A stretch of 64,000 bases of DNA from Deltaproteobacteria bacterium (GTDB lineage Bacteria > Myxococcota > B64-G9), in contig JAFGRB010000366.1 of assembly GCA_016935365.1 (NCBI GenBank), forward strand, positions 1 to 64,000. Reading direction: 5' to 3'. The notes below the pieces were generated by a model. That model had not been told where the DNA came from. It saw only the letters and a program-made list of their open reading frames with translations, and did not search any database. Positions 11,128 through 21,712 of the stretch are shown piece by piece; position 1 is the first letter of the stretch; every line of letters begins with the position of its first letter. The position numbers and the translations under genes are program-made.

Positions 11128-13371
11128 TCACACTCCGTCTTTCGTCTGCAGTCTGGTGAAGTCCGCCATCCGTCCGAATAGACCGTACAGCTCCTGAAGC
11201 AATGCCTTGCGGTTTTCCTGCCTGGGAAGATCGTCCGGGTCATTGACCAGTACTTGATCGAAGAATGTGTCGACCGGCTTGCGCAGCTCGGACGCCAAGA
11301 GACCCAGCGCTTGCTCGTACCGAGATCCGGAAACGAGCTCCTCGAACCGGGGAGCCGTTTTCTTGAAGACCTCGTGAAGCTCTCTCTCCGCGCTCTCCGA
11401 CAGCAAGGACTCGTCCACCTCCGCGCCGCCGAAGTCCTTGATGATATTCGCCACGCGCTTGAAAGCCACAGCCAGATCTGCAAAAGCAGGCTGCCTTGCG
11501 AAAGCAGCCAGGGCCTCCGCACGCCTCGACGCTTCCGTCATGTCGTCCATGCCCGCAGCCAAGACGGCATCCACGACGTCCGCCGGCAAGTTCTCGGCCA
11601 GCCACTGGCGGAGTCGACCTTTGAAGAACTCGACCAGATCCACCACCAGCGCATCCTGGAACGGCTCGACCTCCACTGGCAATACCGGTTCCTTCCCCTT
11701 TCGCGCAGCTGCTCTGCGCGCCTTGATCTCCGCTTTCTTGAGAAGGGAAGCCTCCACCTTGTCATACGCGAGCGCAATCGCCTTCTCGATGCTGGCCTCG
11801 AGGGACAACCTGTAGCCGCGGCCGAGGATGATGGCGATGGCACCGAGACACTGGCGTCTGAGCGCATACGGATCCGCACTCCCCGTCGGTCTGAGGCCCA
11901 CGCCAAAGCAACCCACCAATGTGTCGAGCCTGTCGGCCAATGAAAGCACACACGCCTCGTCGCTCGCAGGCAGCTCGTCCCCCCGATAGCGCGGCTTGTA
12001 GTGCTCCTTCACAGCCGTCGTGATCGGCTCTTCCTCGCCCGCGAGCTCTGCGTAAATACCGCCCATTTCACCTTGTAGCTCCGGGAACTCGCCGACCATC
12101 TCGGTCAGCAAATCGGTCTTCGACAAGAGTGCTGCCCGGGCGACCTTCCATGTGAACCTTTCGGTCGGTTTCTCAACCTCGTCGATCCTAACGCTGATCG
12201 CCTCCACCACCCTCTCCAGGCCGTCCCACGCCCCCAGCCCCAACTGGTACGCCAGACCCGCGCTCAGGCTCGCCATCCGGACTGCCTTTTCGTAGTAGGA
12301 GCCCAGATCGGCCTGGAAGATCATCTCTTCGAGCTTGGGGACACGATCGATGGGCGCGCACTCCTGGTCTGCCTTGAAGAAAAAACGGGCATCTTCCAGG
12401 CGCGCGGATAGCACCCGCTCGTTACCATGGCACACCACCTGCGGATCCGCCGTCGGTGAATTGCCGATCGCCACAAAGCCGTTGAGCAGAGAGCCCTGGC
12501 TGTTCTCGATGGCGAAGTAGCGCTGGTGGTTTCGCATCGCAGCGATGAGCACGTTGCGCGGCAATGCGAGATACTGGTCATCGAAATGCCCTCGAACCGC
12601 CACCGGGCATTCGACCAGATGCGCCACTTCCTCTTCCAGCGCGGTGTCGACAAGCAGCTGACCGCCCGCCTCTTCCGCCAGGTGCTGCGCTTCTGCAACC
12701 AGCTTCTCTCTACGAGCGCGGGGATCGATCCACACATCGCGCTTCTGCAACTCCTCGAAGTACTCCTTGACGGAGGCGACCTCGAAGCTCTCCGGATGCG
12801 AGAAGCGATGGCCTCGGCTCGACCGCCCGCTCCGGACGCCGGCGAACTCGAACTCGAGAAGCTCGCCATCCAGTAGGCCGAGCAACCAATGGACGGGTCG
12901 GGCGAACAAGTGCTCGCCCTCTCCCCATCGCATGGTCTTGGGAAAGGCGAGCCCGGCGAGTACCGACACCACGGCCGAGCCGAGGATCTCCGAGGTCGGC
13001 CTGCCGGGAGTCGTCCGCCTCACTGCGACCACCTCGCCCTTGGCGGTCTGCACTCTCTGGAGATCCTCGATCTCCACGCCCCTGCTCCTGGCAAATCCGA
13101 GTCCAGCTCTCGTAGGTCGATCATCTCGATCGAATGCCAGCTCGACCTTGGGCCCGAGGAACTCCTCCTCTCGATCCGGCTGGCGATGCGGCAGTCCGCT
13201 GGCCACCAGAGCCAGACGGCGCGGCGTACCGAAAGACTCGATCCGGGTCTCCTCCACGCTCAGATGCCTGTCGTCGAGTTCTCTCGAGAACAATCTCAAG
13301 AGCTGGTCCAATGCCGGCGGCATGAAACGAGCCGGGATCTCCTCGCAACCGACCTCAAGAAGGAATTCCAT
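11128..13371 (-). CDS. glyS: Glycyl-tRNA synthetase beta subunit
   Basis: MEFLLEVGCEEIPARFMPPALDQL; next to glyQ. Confidence 0.97.
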   Translation of the reverse strand: MEFLLEVGCEEIPARFMPPALDQLLRLFSRELDDRHLSVEETRIESFGTPRRLALVASGLPHRQPDREEEFLGPKVELAFDRDDRPTRAGLGFARSRGVEIEDLQRVQTAKGEVVAVRRTTPGRPTSEILGSAVVSVLAGLAFPKTMRWGEGEHLFARPVHWLLGLLDGELLEFEFAGVRSGRSSRGHRFSHPESFEVASVKEYFEELQKRDVWIDPRARREKLVAEAQHLAEEAGGQLLVDTALEEEVAHLVECPVAVRGHFDDQYLALPRNVLIAAMRNHQRYFAIENSQGSLLNGFVAIGNSPTADPQVVCHGNERVLSARLEDARFFFKADQECAPIDRVPKLEEMIFQADLGSYYEKAVRMASLSAGLAYQLGLGAWDGLERVVEAISVRIDEVEKPTERFTWKVARAALLSKTDLLTEMVGEFPELQGEMGGIYAELAGEEEPITTAVKEHYKPRYRGDELPASDEACVLSLADRLDTLVGCFGVGLRPTGSADPYALRRQCLGAIAIILGRGYRLSLEASIEKAIALAYDKVEASLLKKAEIKARRAAARKGKEPVLPVEVEPFQDALVVDLVEFFKGRLRQWLAENLPADVVDAVLAAGMDDMTEASRRAEALAAFARQPAFADLAVAFKRVANIIKDFGGAEVDESLLSESAERELHEVFKKTAPRFEELVSGSRYEQALGLLASELRKPVDTFFDQVLVNDPDDLPRQENRKALLQELYGLFGRMADFTRLQTKDGV

Positions 13372-13401
13372 CTTTATTGCTTTCCTCGAACGCGGGTGCG
13401 C

Positions 13402-13707
13402 TCAGGGCCTGAAGTCCTTCATTCCCTTGTCGGACTTCGAGCAGCCTGCGGCTGGCTCCTTGGCGAAGTCACCCAGCTCGGGCTTCTTGTCCTTCTGATC
13501 CGGGCTCGGGAAAAGGGCATACCAGCCGAAGACGAGGATGAAGAACGAAGCCACCAGCAAGGCGATCCCGCCATAGAAGGTCGCGCGCTCTCCGATGGAT
13601 GCATCTTCTTCCGGCAGGCGACCTCGCTTGATGATCCGCGACACGATGACCAGAACGACACCGCCGACGAAGACCAACAATAGCTTTTCCCAGTTTTCCA
13701 TGCTCAT
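13402..13707 (-). CDS. Small membrane protein (two hydrophobic segments) between glyQ and glyS
   Basis: ATG at 13707 overlaps the glyQ stop; [18 protein letters not shown]...[21 protein letters not shown]. Confidence 0.6.
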   Translation of the reverse strand: MSMENWEKLLLVFVGGVVLVIVSRIIKRGRLPEEDASIGERATFYGGIALLVASFFILVFGWYALFPSPDQKDKKPELGDFAKEPAAGCSKSDKGMKDFRP

Positions 13708-14603
13708 TCCCTCGGGGGGCTGCCGCTGGTCAACAAGGGCCACCCCATCTGCTCGCGCTTCATCAGGTAGCCTCTAGCAACCTCACAGGCCATGGTGCGA
13801 ATGCGTCCGATGTATGCCTGTCTCTCCGTGACGCTGATCGCACCTCGGGCATCGAGGATATTGAATACGTGTGAACACTTGAGGCAATAGTCATATGCGG
13901 GCAGCGCCTGGCTCGTCCCGCCCGTGACCTTGCATAACCGCAAGCACTCCCGTTCGTACATCACGAAGAGCTTGAGCAGCATGCTGGTGTCGGCCTGGTT
14001 GTAGTTGTGCTCCGAGTACTCCACCTCTGTCTGGTGGTGCACGTCGTGGTACCTGAGCTGGTCGTTCCAGCGAATGTCGAACACGCTCCTCGCGTCCTGG
14101 AGCAACATGGCCAGGCGCTCCAGGCCATATGTCAGCTCGACCGGAACCGGCTTGAGATCGAAGCCGCCCGCTTGCTGGAAGTACGTAAACTGGGTCACCT
14201 CCATCCCATCGATCCACACCTCCCAGCCGAGCCCCCAGGCGCCCAGCGTAGGCGACTCCCAGTCGTCCTCCACGAAGCGCACATCGTGATCCTCCAGACG
14301 AATCCCGATCGACCGCAGGCTCGACAGGTAGAGTTCCTGCGCGTCTTCCGGCGAAGGCTTGAGGATCACCTGGAACTGGTAGTAGTGCTGCAGTCGATTG
14401 GGGTTCTCTCCGTACCGCCCATCTGTGGGCCGCCGGCATGGCTCCACGTAGGCCACTTTCCAAGGCTCGGGGCCAAGACAGCGAAGAAAGGAGGCCGGAT
14501 GGAATGTTCCTGCTCCTTTTTCCAAGTCGTAGGGCTGCTGGATGATGCAGCCATAGTCTGCCCAGAAACGCTGGAGATCGAGGATTAGCTTCTGGAAGGT
14601 CAC
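13704..14603 (-). CDS. glyQ: Glycyl-tRNA synthetase alpha subunit
   Basis: [80 protein letters not shown]. Confidence 0.98.
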   Translation of the reverse strand: MTFQKLILDLQRFWADYGCIIQQPYDLEKGAGTFHPASFLRCLGPEPWKVAYVEPCRRPTDGRYGENPNRLQHYYQFQVILKPSPEDAQELYLSSLRSIGIRLEDHDVRFVEDDWESPTLGAWGLGWEVWIDGMEVTQFTYFQQAGGFDLKPVPVELTYGLERLAMLLQDARSVFDIRWNDQLRYHDVHHQTEVEYSEHNYNQADTSMLLKLFVMYERECLRLCKVTGGTSQALPAYDYCLKCSHVFNILDARGAISVTERQAYIGRIRTMACEVARGYLMKREQMGWPLLTSGSPPRE

Positions 14604-14675
14604 CTTGGCTCCCGGAACGATCGCGTGCAGCGACAGGGGCGCAAGCTAGCATCCTATAAGAGGAATGTCAATGAC

Positions 14676-15446
14676 TCATCGAGCCCAAGACCTGTCCTGC
14701 TCGCACGCCAGACGGTACAGGAAGTCCCGGGCCTTGAGCGGGCGATCCACCAATCCATCCACCATCGCGGCTAGCAGTCCGCGCACCTCGGCCATGGTCG
14801 CGTCGTCGACGCGCTCACAAGGCTCATCCGCCTGGATGCGCCTCAACACGTTCACCGCAGCGGCAGAGACACTGCCGCTCCGAGGAGCGCAAGCCTCGCA
14901 GAGCAGGCCACCCATCCCGGCTTGGAGAGACCAGCGTTCAGAGGACCGTACCCCGCACTCCTGGCACACGTCGAAGGCAGGCGCGAAGCCGATGAGCTTC
15001 AGCAACTCGATCTCGAATCGCCGGAGCGACCACACGCCAAGGCGCTCCCGATCCAGCCGCTGGAGGGCGTCTGCGAGCAGGTCGAAGACCTCCGGCGACC
15101 TGTCCGCTTCCCGCAGCAAGCAGGAGACGAGCTCGGTCAAGTAGGCCGCCTGGGCAGTGGCGATCAGATCACCGCGGATGCCCTGATGGGCGTCGAGCAA
15201 TACCGCATCATCGAGATGTGCGAGCCCAGTGCGCCCTTTCAGCACCGCCATCACTTCGATGCGTGAAAACAGCTCGAGCCGGCCTCCGAAACGCCTTCGG
15301 CTTCTCCTCGCGCCCGGAGCTCTGGCCGAGAACTTGCCCATCTGCTTGCCGAGCAGCACCACCAGCCGATCCGACTCACCCAGATCACGCCGTGCGAGCA
15401 CGAGCGCCTGGTCACGGACCCTGGTACGCACGAGGCACCCTGTCAA
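14676..15446 (-). CDS. recO: DNA repair protein RecO
   Basis: DQALVLARRDLGESDRLVVLLGKQMGKFSARAPGARRSRRRFGGRLELFS; CxxC pair CQEC/CEAC. Confidence 0.9.
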   Translation of the reverse strand: MTGCLVRTRVRDQALVLARRDLGESDRLVVLLGKQMGKFSARAPGARRSRRRFGGRLELFSRIEVMAVLKGRTGLAHLDDAVLLDAHQGIRGDLIATAQAAYLTELVSCLLREADRSPEVFDLLADALQRLDRERLGVWSLRRFEIELLKLIGFAPAFDVCQECGVRSSERWSLQAGMGGLLCEACAPRSGSVSAAAVNVLRRIQADEPCERVDDATMAEVRGLLAAMVDGLVDRPLKARDFLYRLACEQDRSWAR

Positions 15447-16238
15447 TCATGGAGGGGCAGACGCTTCAGAGCAGCTTGTCCGGAAGAGTCGCTCGCATTC
15501 GCGGGCAGACTCGCGCATGCGGTCCTTCTTGCGGCACAGATCGAGCTGAGCGCAACCGGCTTCCACGTCCCCTTTCAGCAGCATGACCCTTCCCAGGTTC
15601 AGCCTGCCGGGTGGATATTCCGGACAGTGGACCATGACGTTCTTGTACTCCTCGATCGCCTGATCATACTGCTTGCGCCTCTGGAACATCTGACCCAGGT
15701 ACTCGTAGCCCACACAGTACTTCTCGTTCTGGGCCAGGGCGCTCATGACGCGCTCCATCCCCTCTTTCTCCCGGCCCACATTGAAGTACGCCCAGCCCAG
15801 GTTGCACTCCGCCAGGTAGCGGTTCGGCAAGAAGACGTCCTCGAGGGCCTTCTCGAGCAGTGGGATGGCCTCCCGGTATCGTCCCTGGTTCAGCAAGACC
15901 CGGGCCATGTTATTGCGTACTTCGCTGTAGTCCTTCTTGATCTCGAGAGCACGCTCGAAATGGGCCACGGCCAGATCCTCATTGCCTAGAAACATGTGTG
16001 CCAGCCCCAGGCCATTCTGAGCTTCCGCGAAGTCCGGATGGAGCTTGACCGACTCCATGAAGTGACGCAGCGACTCCCGAATCCGGCCGGTTCTCAGCTC
16101 CTCGACTCCCAAGTCGTACTCGATCTCGGCCTGCCTGAGCTCCTTCGTAGTAGGCCCGTGTATACAGGCCGAAGATGCGCAAAGAACGAGACAGATGGCC
16201 GAGTAAAGGTGGACACAGGTTGGGCCGCTACGAAACAT
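15447..16238 (-). CDS. TPR lipoprotein (PilF/PilW/Tgl-like)
   Basis: Lipobox-like CASSAC; tandem TPRs (FAEAQNGLGLAHMFLGNEDLAVAHFERALEIKKDYSEVRNNMARVLLNQGRYREAIPLLEKAL). Confidence 0.7.
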   Translation of the reverse strand: MFRSGPTCVHLYSAICLVLCASSACIHGPTTKELRQAEIEYDLGVEELRTGRIRESLRHFMESVKLHPDFAEAQNGLGLAHMFLGNEDLAVAHFERALEIKKDYSEVRNNMARVLLNQGRYREAIPLLEKALEDVFLPNRYLAECNLGWAYFNVGREKEGMERVMSALAQNEKYCVGYEYLGQMFQRRKQYDQAIEEYKNVMVHCPEYPPGRLNLGRVMLLKGDVEAGCAQLDLCRKKDRMRESARECERLFRTSCSEASAPP

Positions 16239-16267
16239 GGTGTCTCCGCTCGTCTCGACAGGCGAGT

Positions 16268-16849
16268 TCAGAAGGACGAGAGCATGCGAACGATCCTGGC
16301 CAGTCCCTCCAGAGGAATCACCGGCGCGGCGGATGGCTTCTCGGTCACGACCTCGGCCACCTCGCCGAGTTCCAGCACGTCTCCCTCGAGAGGCGACAGG
16401 TCCACCGCCTCATCCTCTGTCTCGGTCTCCTGCTCGGCCCCTCCGTGGGCCTTGGAAAAGGCCTGGAGATCGGCATGGAATAGTGGGAGTGATCGCATCG
16501 TCTCGATCTGCTGCTCTGGCGATAGGCTCCGGAAGTTCAGATTGTCGACCATGAAGCCCATGCTCTCCACGAATCCTAGGGCTTCCAACTCCGTGTCGTG
16601 GTAGGACTCCATGGGTACTTCGGATGGATCGTGAAGGTAGACAAGACAGTCGTGGCTATCGATGAGATGCAGGTAGACGTATACCGAGAAGAGCCCGGAT
16701 GCATTCCGCATGCCGATGATGTAGGCCTTGCTCTGCTCTGACGGCCGTCCTGAAGCAGCCACGTACGGCGTGTTGATGGACTCGATGATCGCGACGATGT
16801 TCTCGCGGGCCGTCTGGATGACCTTGATATCGGGACGAAGCTCGTACAC
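16268..16849 (-). CDS. Hypothetical protein with acidic C-terminal segment
   Basis: Uninterrupted ORF in operon context; no family recognised. Confidence 0.55.
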   Translation of the reverse strand: MYELRPDIKVIQTARENIVAIIESINTPYVAASGRPSEQSKAYIIGMRNASGLFSVYVYLHLIDSHDCLVYLHDPSEVPMESYHDTELEALGFVESMGFMVDNLNFRSLSPEQQIETMRSLPLFHADLQAFSKAHGGAEQETETEDEAVDLSPLEGDVLELGEVAEVVTEKPSAAPVIPLEGLARIVRMLSSF

Positions 16850-16864
16850 TGCGCCTCCGGAGAC

Positions 16865-17479
16865 TCACTGCACGGTGATGGTATACTCGTCATTGAAATT
16901 CGCCGTCTCGTTCGCGGTCCGCTTGTACTGGATGAGTGGCGTCTCGATCATCACGTTGTTGCCACCGATATCGCCCTCTCCGATGATGATCTGCATGTAG
17001 TCGCCGGGCGAGAAGCTCTTTCTCTTCTGGCCGACATTCTTGGTCGCCGCGAAGTGGATCACGTTACGTCCAGCGCGCAAGTACTTGGTGATCTCCTGCA
17101 CGACCTGCTCCCCGTTGGAACGGATCCTCTTGAACCAGACAGAGTTGATGTAGATGTCGATGTCGTACTGGGCCTTGCCCGGCAGATGCTCCTCCTTCAC
17201 CATCCAGTATCGACGGGAGGGCAGGCCCGTCACGGTCGTCGAGGGCGTCTCCTTGGGTTTGGACACGTGCTTGCCGGCTCCTTCCACGAGGTAGCCGGGT
17301 GCATTGATGTGAACGTCGCCATTGGCGTCGATGGTCACCGTGCACTTCTCGAACTTCTGGTTCGTCACCCCGTCGATCGGCACTCCGTTCAAGTAAATCC
17401 GGCCCGCCAGCGCCGAGGCGGACGCCAGCGTGGCCACCGCCACACAAAACATGACCACACGACTGCGCTTCATGACCAC
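16865..17479 (-). CDS. Hypothetical exported protein
   Basis: Signal peptide MVMKRSRVVMFCVAVATLASASALAG; ORF between same-strand genes. Confidence 0.6.
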   Translation of the reverse strand: MVMKRSRVVMFCVAVATLASASALAGRIYLNGVPIDGVTNQKFEKCTVTIDANGDVHINAPGYLVEGAGKHVSKPKETPSTTVTGLPSRRYWMVKEEHLPGKAQYDIDIYINSVWFKRIRSNGEQVVQEITKYLRAGRNVIHFAATKNVGQKRKSFSPGDYMQIIIGEGDIGGNNVMIETPLIQYKRTANETANFNDEYTITVQ

Positions 17480-17545
17480 TCCATTTCCTTCCAGAGTCCT
17501 ACACTCGTATCAATTGGCAGACTATACTCCGAAATACCTTCAAAG

Positions 17546-18229
17546 TCAATCAATTGGCCACCCATCTCGGCCATCCGGCCAGATCGCCCGGTGCATCTGG
17601 ATCTGGAGCCGGGCCTGGATGCCGGACTGGAGCATCCACTCGGCGAGCAGAGCCGGCTCCAGTTGTTGAAACGCCGGCGACAGCAGGATATTCACGCCGG
17701 GCCGCAACTCGTGCCGCGCCAGCCAATCGAGGGCCCAGTCGAAGTCGGCGCGCTCGGCGATGACGAGCTTGAGATCGTCGCCCGCATGCATGTGGTCCAG
17801 GTTCTCTTCTCGCATCCTGTGCATCTGACCGCTGGCAGGGGGCTTGAAGTCCATGATCACCCTGACCCCTGCTGGCAAGTCCTCGATCGGCAACGAGCCG
17901 TTGGTCTCGACCATCACGAGCCGGCCAGCCTCTAGAAGCTTGTGCATCAGCAAGGGGCAGGCTGCCTGTCGCAAAGGTTCTCCGCCCGTTACGACAACAT
18001 GCCGGTATGGCCGTGAACGCACCTTATCGAGCAGATCTGCGACAGGCACGATTCGACCCGGCTTTCGAGCCCGGGGCGTGTCGCACCAGCGACAGTCCAG
18101 GTTGCAGCCCGCCAGGCGGATGAAGAACGCCGGCACGCCCGCGAGCGAGCTCTCGCCTGCTATCGAGACGAAGAGCTCGCAGACCTCCAGCGAATCACGG
18201 CCTGTCGCGGCGTTCGAAGTAGCTCGCAC
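17546..18229 (-). CDS. queE: 7-carboxy-7-deazaguanine synthase (radical SAM); start approximate
   Basis: VSIAGESSLAGVPAFFIRLAGCNLDCRWCDTPRA (CxxxCxxC); VTGGEPLRQ; next to queD. Confidence 0.88.
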   Translation of the reverse strand: MRATSNAATGRDSLEVCELFVSIAGESSLAGVPAFFIRLAGCNLDCRWCDTPRARKPGRIVPVADLLDKVRSRPYRHVVVTGGEPLRQAACPLLMHKLLEAGRLVMVETNGSLPIEDLPAGVRVIMDFKPPASGQMHRMREENLDHMHAGDDLKLVIAERADFDWALDWLARHELRPGVNILLSPAFQQLEPALLAEWMLQSGIQARLQIQMHRAIWPDGRDGWPID

Positions 18230-18578
18230 ACGAACCCTCCTTCTCCCATACCCGAACGCGCACCACCTCTGCCCCACCCTGTGCCAGGCGCGCTCGGAGG
18301 CGCTCGAAGACGATCCGGGCCAGGTTCTCGCTGGAGGGATTCTGGTCGACAAAGACTCGGCTTGCATTCAAATCGCAGTGATCGAAGTCGGCCAGGACCT
18401 CGGCCAGGTGCTGGCGCAAGACGCCGAAGTCCATGGACAGGCCGCACTCGTCGAGCGTCTCCGAGCCGACCGTGGCCTCGATCAGCCAGTTGTGCCCATG
18501 CACCTGCTCGCATTTTCCTCGGTATCCCCGCAGATGGTGCGAGGCGGATATCGTCGCCTGGACGGAAACCTCGTACAT
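18195..18578 (-). CDS. queD: 6-carboxy-5,6,7,8-tetrahydropterin synthase QueD
   Basis: MYEVSVQATISASHHLRGYRGKCEQVHGHNWLIEATV...DFDHCDLN. Confidence 0.92.
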   Translation of the reverse strand: MYEVSVQATISASHHLRGYRGKCEQVHGHNWLIEATVGSETLDECGLSMDFGVLRQHLAEVLADFDHCDLNASRVFVDQNPSSENLARIVFERLRARLAQGGAEVVRVRVWEKEGSCASYFERRDRP

Positions 18579-18597
18579 CGAAGACCTCGCTCTCTCG

Positions 18598-20385
18598 TCA
18601 CACAGGTGCGCACGCCGCCCGCAACCAGCGGCGCTGCCCGTCATCCAGCGATGCGGTCAGCGCCTCAAACACCCGAGCGTGGTATGCGTCAATCTGCTCC
18701 TTATCTTCCGCCGAAATCATGGAGGGCTCGATCAACTTCCGTTCGTAAGGGCAGAGCGTCAAGGTCTCGAAGCCGAGAAAACGCATAGCTTCGCTCTCCC
18801 CTCTCTCCGCCACCAGGGCGAGGTTCTCCACGCGGATACCGTACTCTCCCGCCTTGTAGTAACCCGGCTCGATCGACAGCACGTTGCCGGCCTGCAGCGA
18901 GGTTAGGTTCTTGCGCAGCGAAACCGAGAACGGCCCCTCGTGGACGCAAAGCGCTGCCCCCACCCCGTGCCCGGTTCCGTGCCCATAGTCCAGCGACTCG
19001 GCCCACAGCGGAGCGCGGGCGATGGCGTCCAACTGGTATCCGTTGCTCCCTTCCCGAAAGGCGGTCCGGCTCAGCAGGAGGTGGCCCTTGAGCACAGCCG
19101 TATACGCCCTGCGCTGCTGCTCGGACGGCACTCCGAGACACAGCGTGCGCGTGATGTCGGTCGTGCCGTCGGTGTACTGGCCACCCGAGTCGACCAGATA
19201 GATGCCCCCGGGTCCGACCGGCACGTCCGTCTCTTCCGTCACGCGGTAGTGAACGATGGCTCCATGCTCTGCATAGGCCGAGATGGTTTCGAAGCTCGGA
19301 CCGATGTACTCGCTCGCCTCGGCCCGGAAAGATTCGAGCCGACTCGCGATGCTCCGCTCGGTCTGGTCCCCGGCTTCCAATGCCCGCTCGAGCCAGTGCA
19401 AGAAACGCACCATCGCCAAGCCGTCTCTTCGATGCGCCGCGCGAATACCGGCGATCTCGGCTGTGTTCTTGCACGCCTTCCAGGACGCGATGGGCGTTGC
19501 GTGCAAGTCGAGCTTCGCGTTCGAGTGCTGCAGGACCTGCACCGTCCAGTGATTGCTGGTCGCCGGATCGAGCCAGACCCGCGCGCCCGCCTTGCCCAGC
19601 GAGCGCAACGCGCTGCCGAAGTCCGTGTAGTCCTCGACGGCCAGCTCACCGGGCAGGCTATCGCGCAGCTGCCCGCCGATCCTCTCACGGCCCGCGAACA
19701 GCGTCGCTTGATCTCCGGTCACGATGGTATAGGCGATCAGGACCGGATTGTATGGCACGTCCGCCCCCCGCAGGTTGAGCAGCCAGGCTTGCTCGTCGAG
19801 GGACGAGATCACGACCGCATCGGCATCGGCCCGTTCCATCTCCCCGCGCAGACGGGCGAGCTTGTCGGCTGCCGACTGACCCGCGTGCTCGAGTGCATGG
19901 GCGCGAACGGGCTGTGCGGGGATCTTGGGATGGTCTTCCCAGATCCTCTCCACCAAGTCCTGCTCCACACAGACCAGCTCCACGCCCCCCGAATCGAGGG
20001 CTGAACGCAGGCTCTCGAAGGCGGACTCCGACATGACGAGTGGATCCACTCCGACTCGCTGGCCCTTCTCGATCTCGCTGGCGAGCCATTCCGCGAGCTC
20101 GGGGACATCCGGCTCGCCTTGCCGGAACAGGCGAATCCCGCTTGCGCGAAGCTGCTTCTCGGCCTGGAGGAAGTATCTGGAGTCGGTCCACAAGCCGCCG
20201 CGCCCACCGCTCGCGATGACCACCGTACCTGCCGAGCCATCGAAGCCGCTGATGTGGGCCCTGCGCTGCCAGCAGGCCGCCACATACTCGCTGCCGTGCG
20301 GATCCGTGCTGGGTATCACGTAGGCCACAAGCCCTTGCTGCTGCATGAGAGATTCGACCGCTGCCACACGTTCGGAGACCTTCAC
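18598..20385 (-). CDS. Aminopeptidase P family (M24) Xaa-Pro aminopeptidase
   Basis: VAYVIPSTDPHGSEYVAACWQRRAHISGFDGSAGTVVI; YLVDSGGQYTDGTTDITRT; GHGTGHGVGAALCVHEGP. Confidence 0.92.
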   Translation of the reverse strand: MKVSERVAAVESLMQQQGLVAYVIPSTDPHGSEYVAACWQRRAHISGFDGSAGTVVIASGGRGGLWTDSRYFLQAEKQLRASGIRLFRQGEPDVPELAEWLASEIEKGQRVGVDPLVMSESAFESLRSALDSGGVELVCVEQDLVERIWEDHPKIPAQPVRAHALEHAGQSAADKLARLRGEMERADADAVVISSLDEQAWLLNLRGADVPYNPVLIAYTIVTGDQATLFAGRERIGGQLRDSLPGELAVEDYTDFGSALRSLGKAGARVWLDPATSNHWTVQVLQHSNAKLDLHATPIASWKACKNTAEIAGIRAAHRRDGLAMVRFLHWLERALEAGDQTERSIASRLESFRAEASEYIGPSFETISAYAEHGAIVHYRVTEETDVPVGPGGIYLVDSGGQYTDGTTDITRTLCLGVPSEQQRRAYTAVLKGHLLLSRTAFREGSNGYQLDAIARAPLWAESLDYGHGTGHGVGAALCVHEGPFSVSLRKNLTSLQAGNVLSIEPGYYKAGEYGIRVENLALVAERGESEAMRFLGFETLTLCPYERKLIEPSMISAEDKEQIDAYHARVFEALTASLDDGQRRWLRAACAPV

Positions 20386-20451
20386 CGCGCACCTCCTCGT
20401 CCGGCTTGCCTGCAGGAAGCCCTGCTACGCACCCCACCTCTACCACCAGAT

Positions 20452-21699
20452 CTACTCGGAGCAAAGCAGAAAGCCCGACCGGGCCTGGAGCGAGAAGCGC
20501 TCGACCGCCATCCGAGCGATGCGCTCGCCGATGCAGATGGAGGCCGTGGCCGCTGGCGAAGGTGCGTTCAGCACGTGGATCTGGCGATCGGCCTCGGCGA
20601 TCCGGAAATCGTCCAGCAAGACGCCCGCTGGATCGAGTGCTTGGGCCCTCACGCCGACGCCGCCCCGTCGAAGCGATCTCCTGCCGATCTCGGGCAGCAG
20701 GGACCGTACGCTGCGGGTGAAAGCCCCCTTCGAGATGGAGCGCCACGTCTCGGCAAGGCCCCGGCGCCAGTGCTTGCGCGCCATCCGCCAGAACCCTGCA
20801 TAGAAGAACCAGGAGAAGAAGTCGCGCAGCGAGAAGGCCAGCCTACGGTACCCTTCGCGCCTAAAGGCGAGCACTGAGTTCGGGCCGGCCTCGACATCTC
20901 CGCAGATCTTCCTCGTCAGGTGGACACCGAGGAAAGGAAAGCGTGGATCCGGCACAGGGTAGACCAGGTGACGCACGAGGTGCTGCTTGTCGGGCACGAC
21001 ATCGAGGTAGTCTCCGCGGAAAGGGACGATCCTCACGCCCGGCCTCACTCCACAGATCCTCGCGATCCTGTCGCTCTGCAGGCCTGCGCAGTTGATCAGG
21101 TTTCTGCAGAGCACATCTCCCGCCCGGGTGCGGAGCACGAGGTATCCGTCCCGTCGAGCACAGGCCATCACTCTCGCAGAGGTCCGGATCTCTCCACCTC
21201 GCCCTCTGACGATCTCCGCGAAGCGCTCCGTCACCTTCTCGTAGTCGACGATCCCCGTCTCGGTGACATACAGCCCGGCCACGCACTCCACGTGAGGCTC
21301 GTGTTCTCGGATCTGCTCGCGGCTCAGCCTTTCGAGCCCCTTCAAACCGTTTGCCGTGCCCCGGCGCTGCAGCTCGTCCAGGGCGGTAAGCTCGTCTTCG
21401 CTGCGCGCCACAATCACCTTGCCGCAGCGCTGGCAGGCGACACCATGTTGCTCGCAGAATCGGTAGAGCGCCTCGCGGCCCCGGGTGCAGTTGAGCGCCT
21501 TGAGAGAGCCGGGTGCATAGTACAGACCCGAGTGGATCACGCCGCTGTTGTGCCCGGTCTGATGGCGTGCGAGCGCGCGCTCCGCTTCCAGGATCACCAC
21601 GGAGGCATCAGGCGCCTGCTCGCACAGCGCCATGGCCGTGGATGTACCCACGATGCCGCCTCCGATGATGGCCACGTCATGGGTCCTGGAGTCGCTCAT
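20452..21699 (-). CDS. lhgO: L-2-hydroxyglutarate oxidase (FAD-dependent)
   Basis: DVAIIGGGIVGTSTAMAL; RHQTGHNSGVIHSGLYYAPGSLKA. Confidence 0.9.
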   Translation of the reverse strand: MSDSRTHDVAIIGGGIVGTSTAMALCEQAPDASVVILEAERALARHQTGHNSGVIHSGLYYAPGSLKALNCTRGREALYRFCEQHGVACQRCGKVIVARSEDELTALDELQRRGTANGLKGLERLSREQIREHEPHVECVAGLYVTETGIVDYEKVTERFAEIVRGRGGEIRTSARVMACARRDGYLVLRTRAGDVLCRNLINCAGLQSDRIARICGVRPGVRIVPFRGDYLDVVPDKQHLVRHLVYPVPDPRFPFLGVHLTRKICGDVEAGPNSVLAFRREGYRRLAFSLRDFFSWFFYAGFWRMARKHWRRGLAETWRSISKGAFTRSVRSLLPEIGRRSLRRGGVGVRAQALDPAGVLLDDFRIAEADRQIHVLNAPSPAATASICIGERIARMAVERFSLQARSGFLLCSE

Positions 21700-21712
21700 G
21701 GACTGCAGCCGA

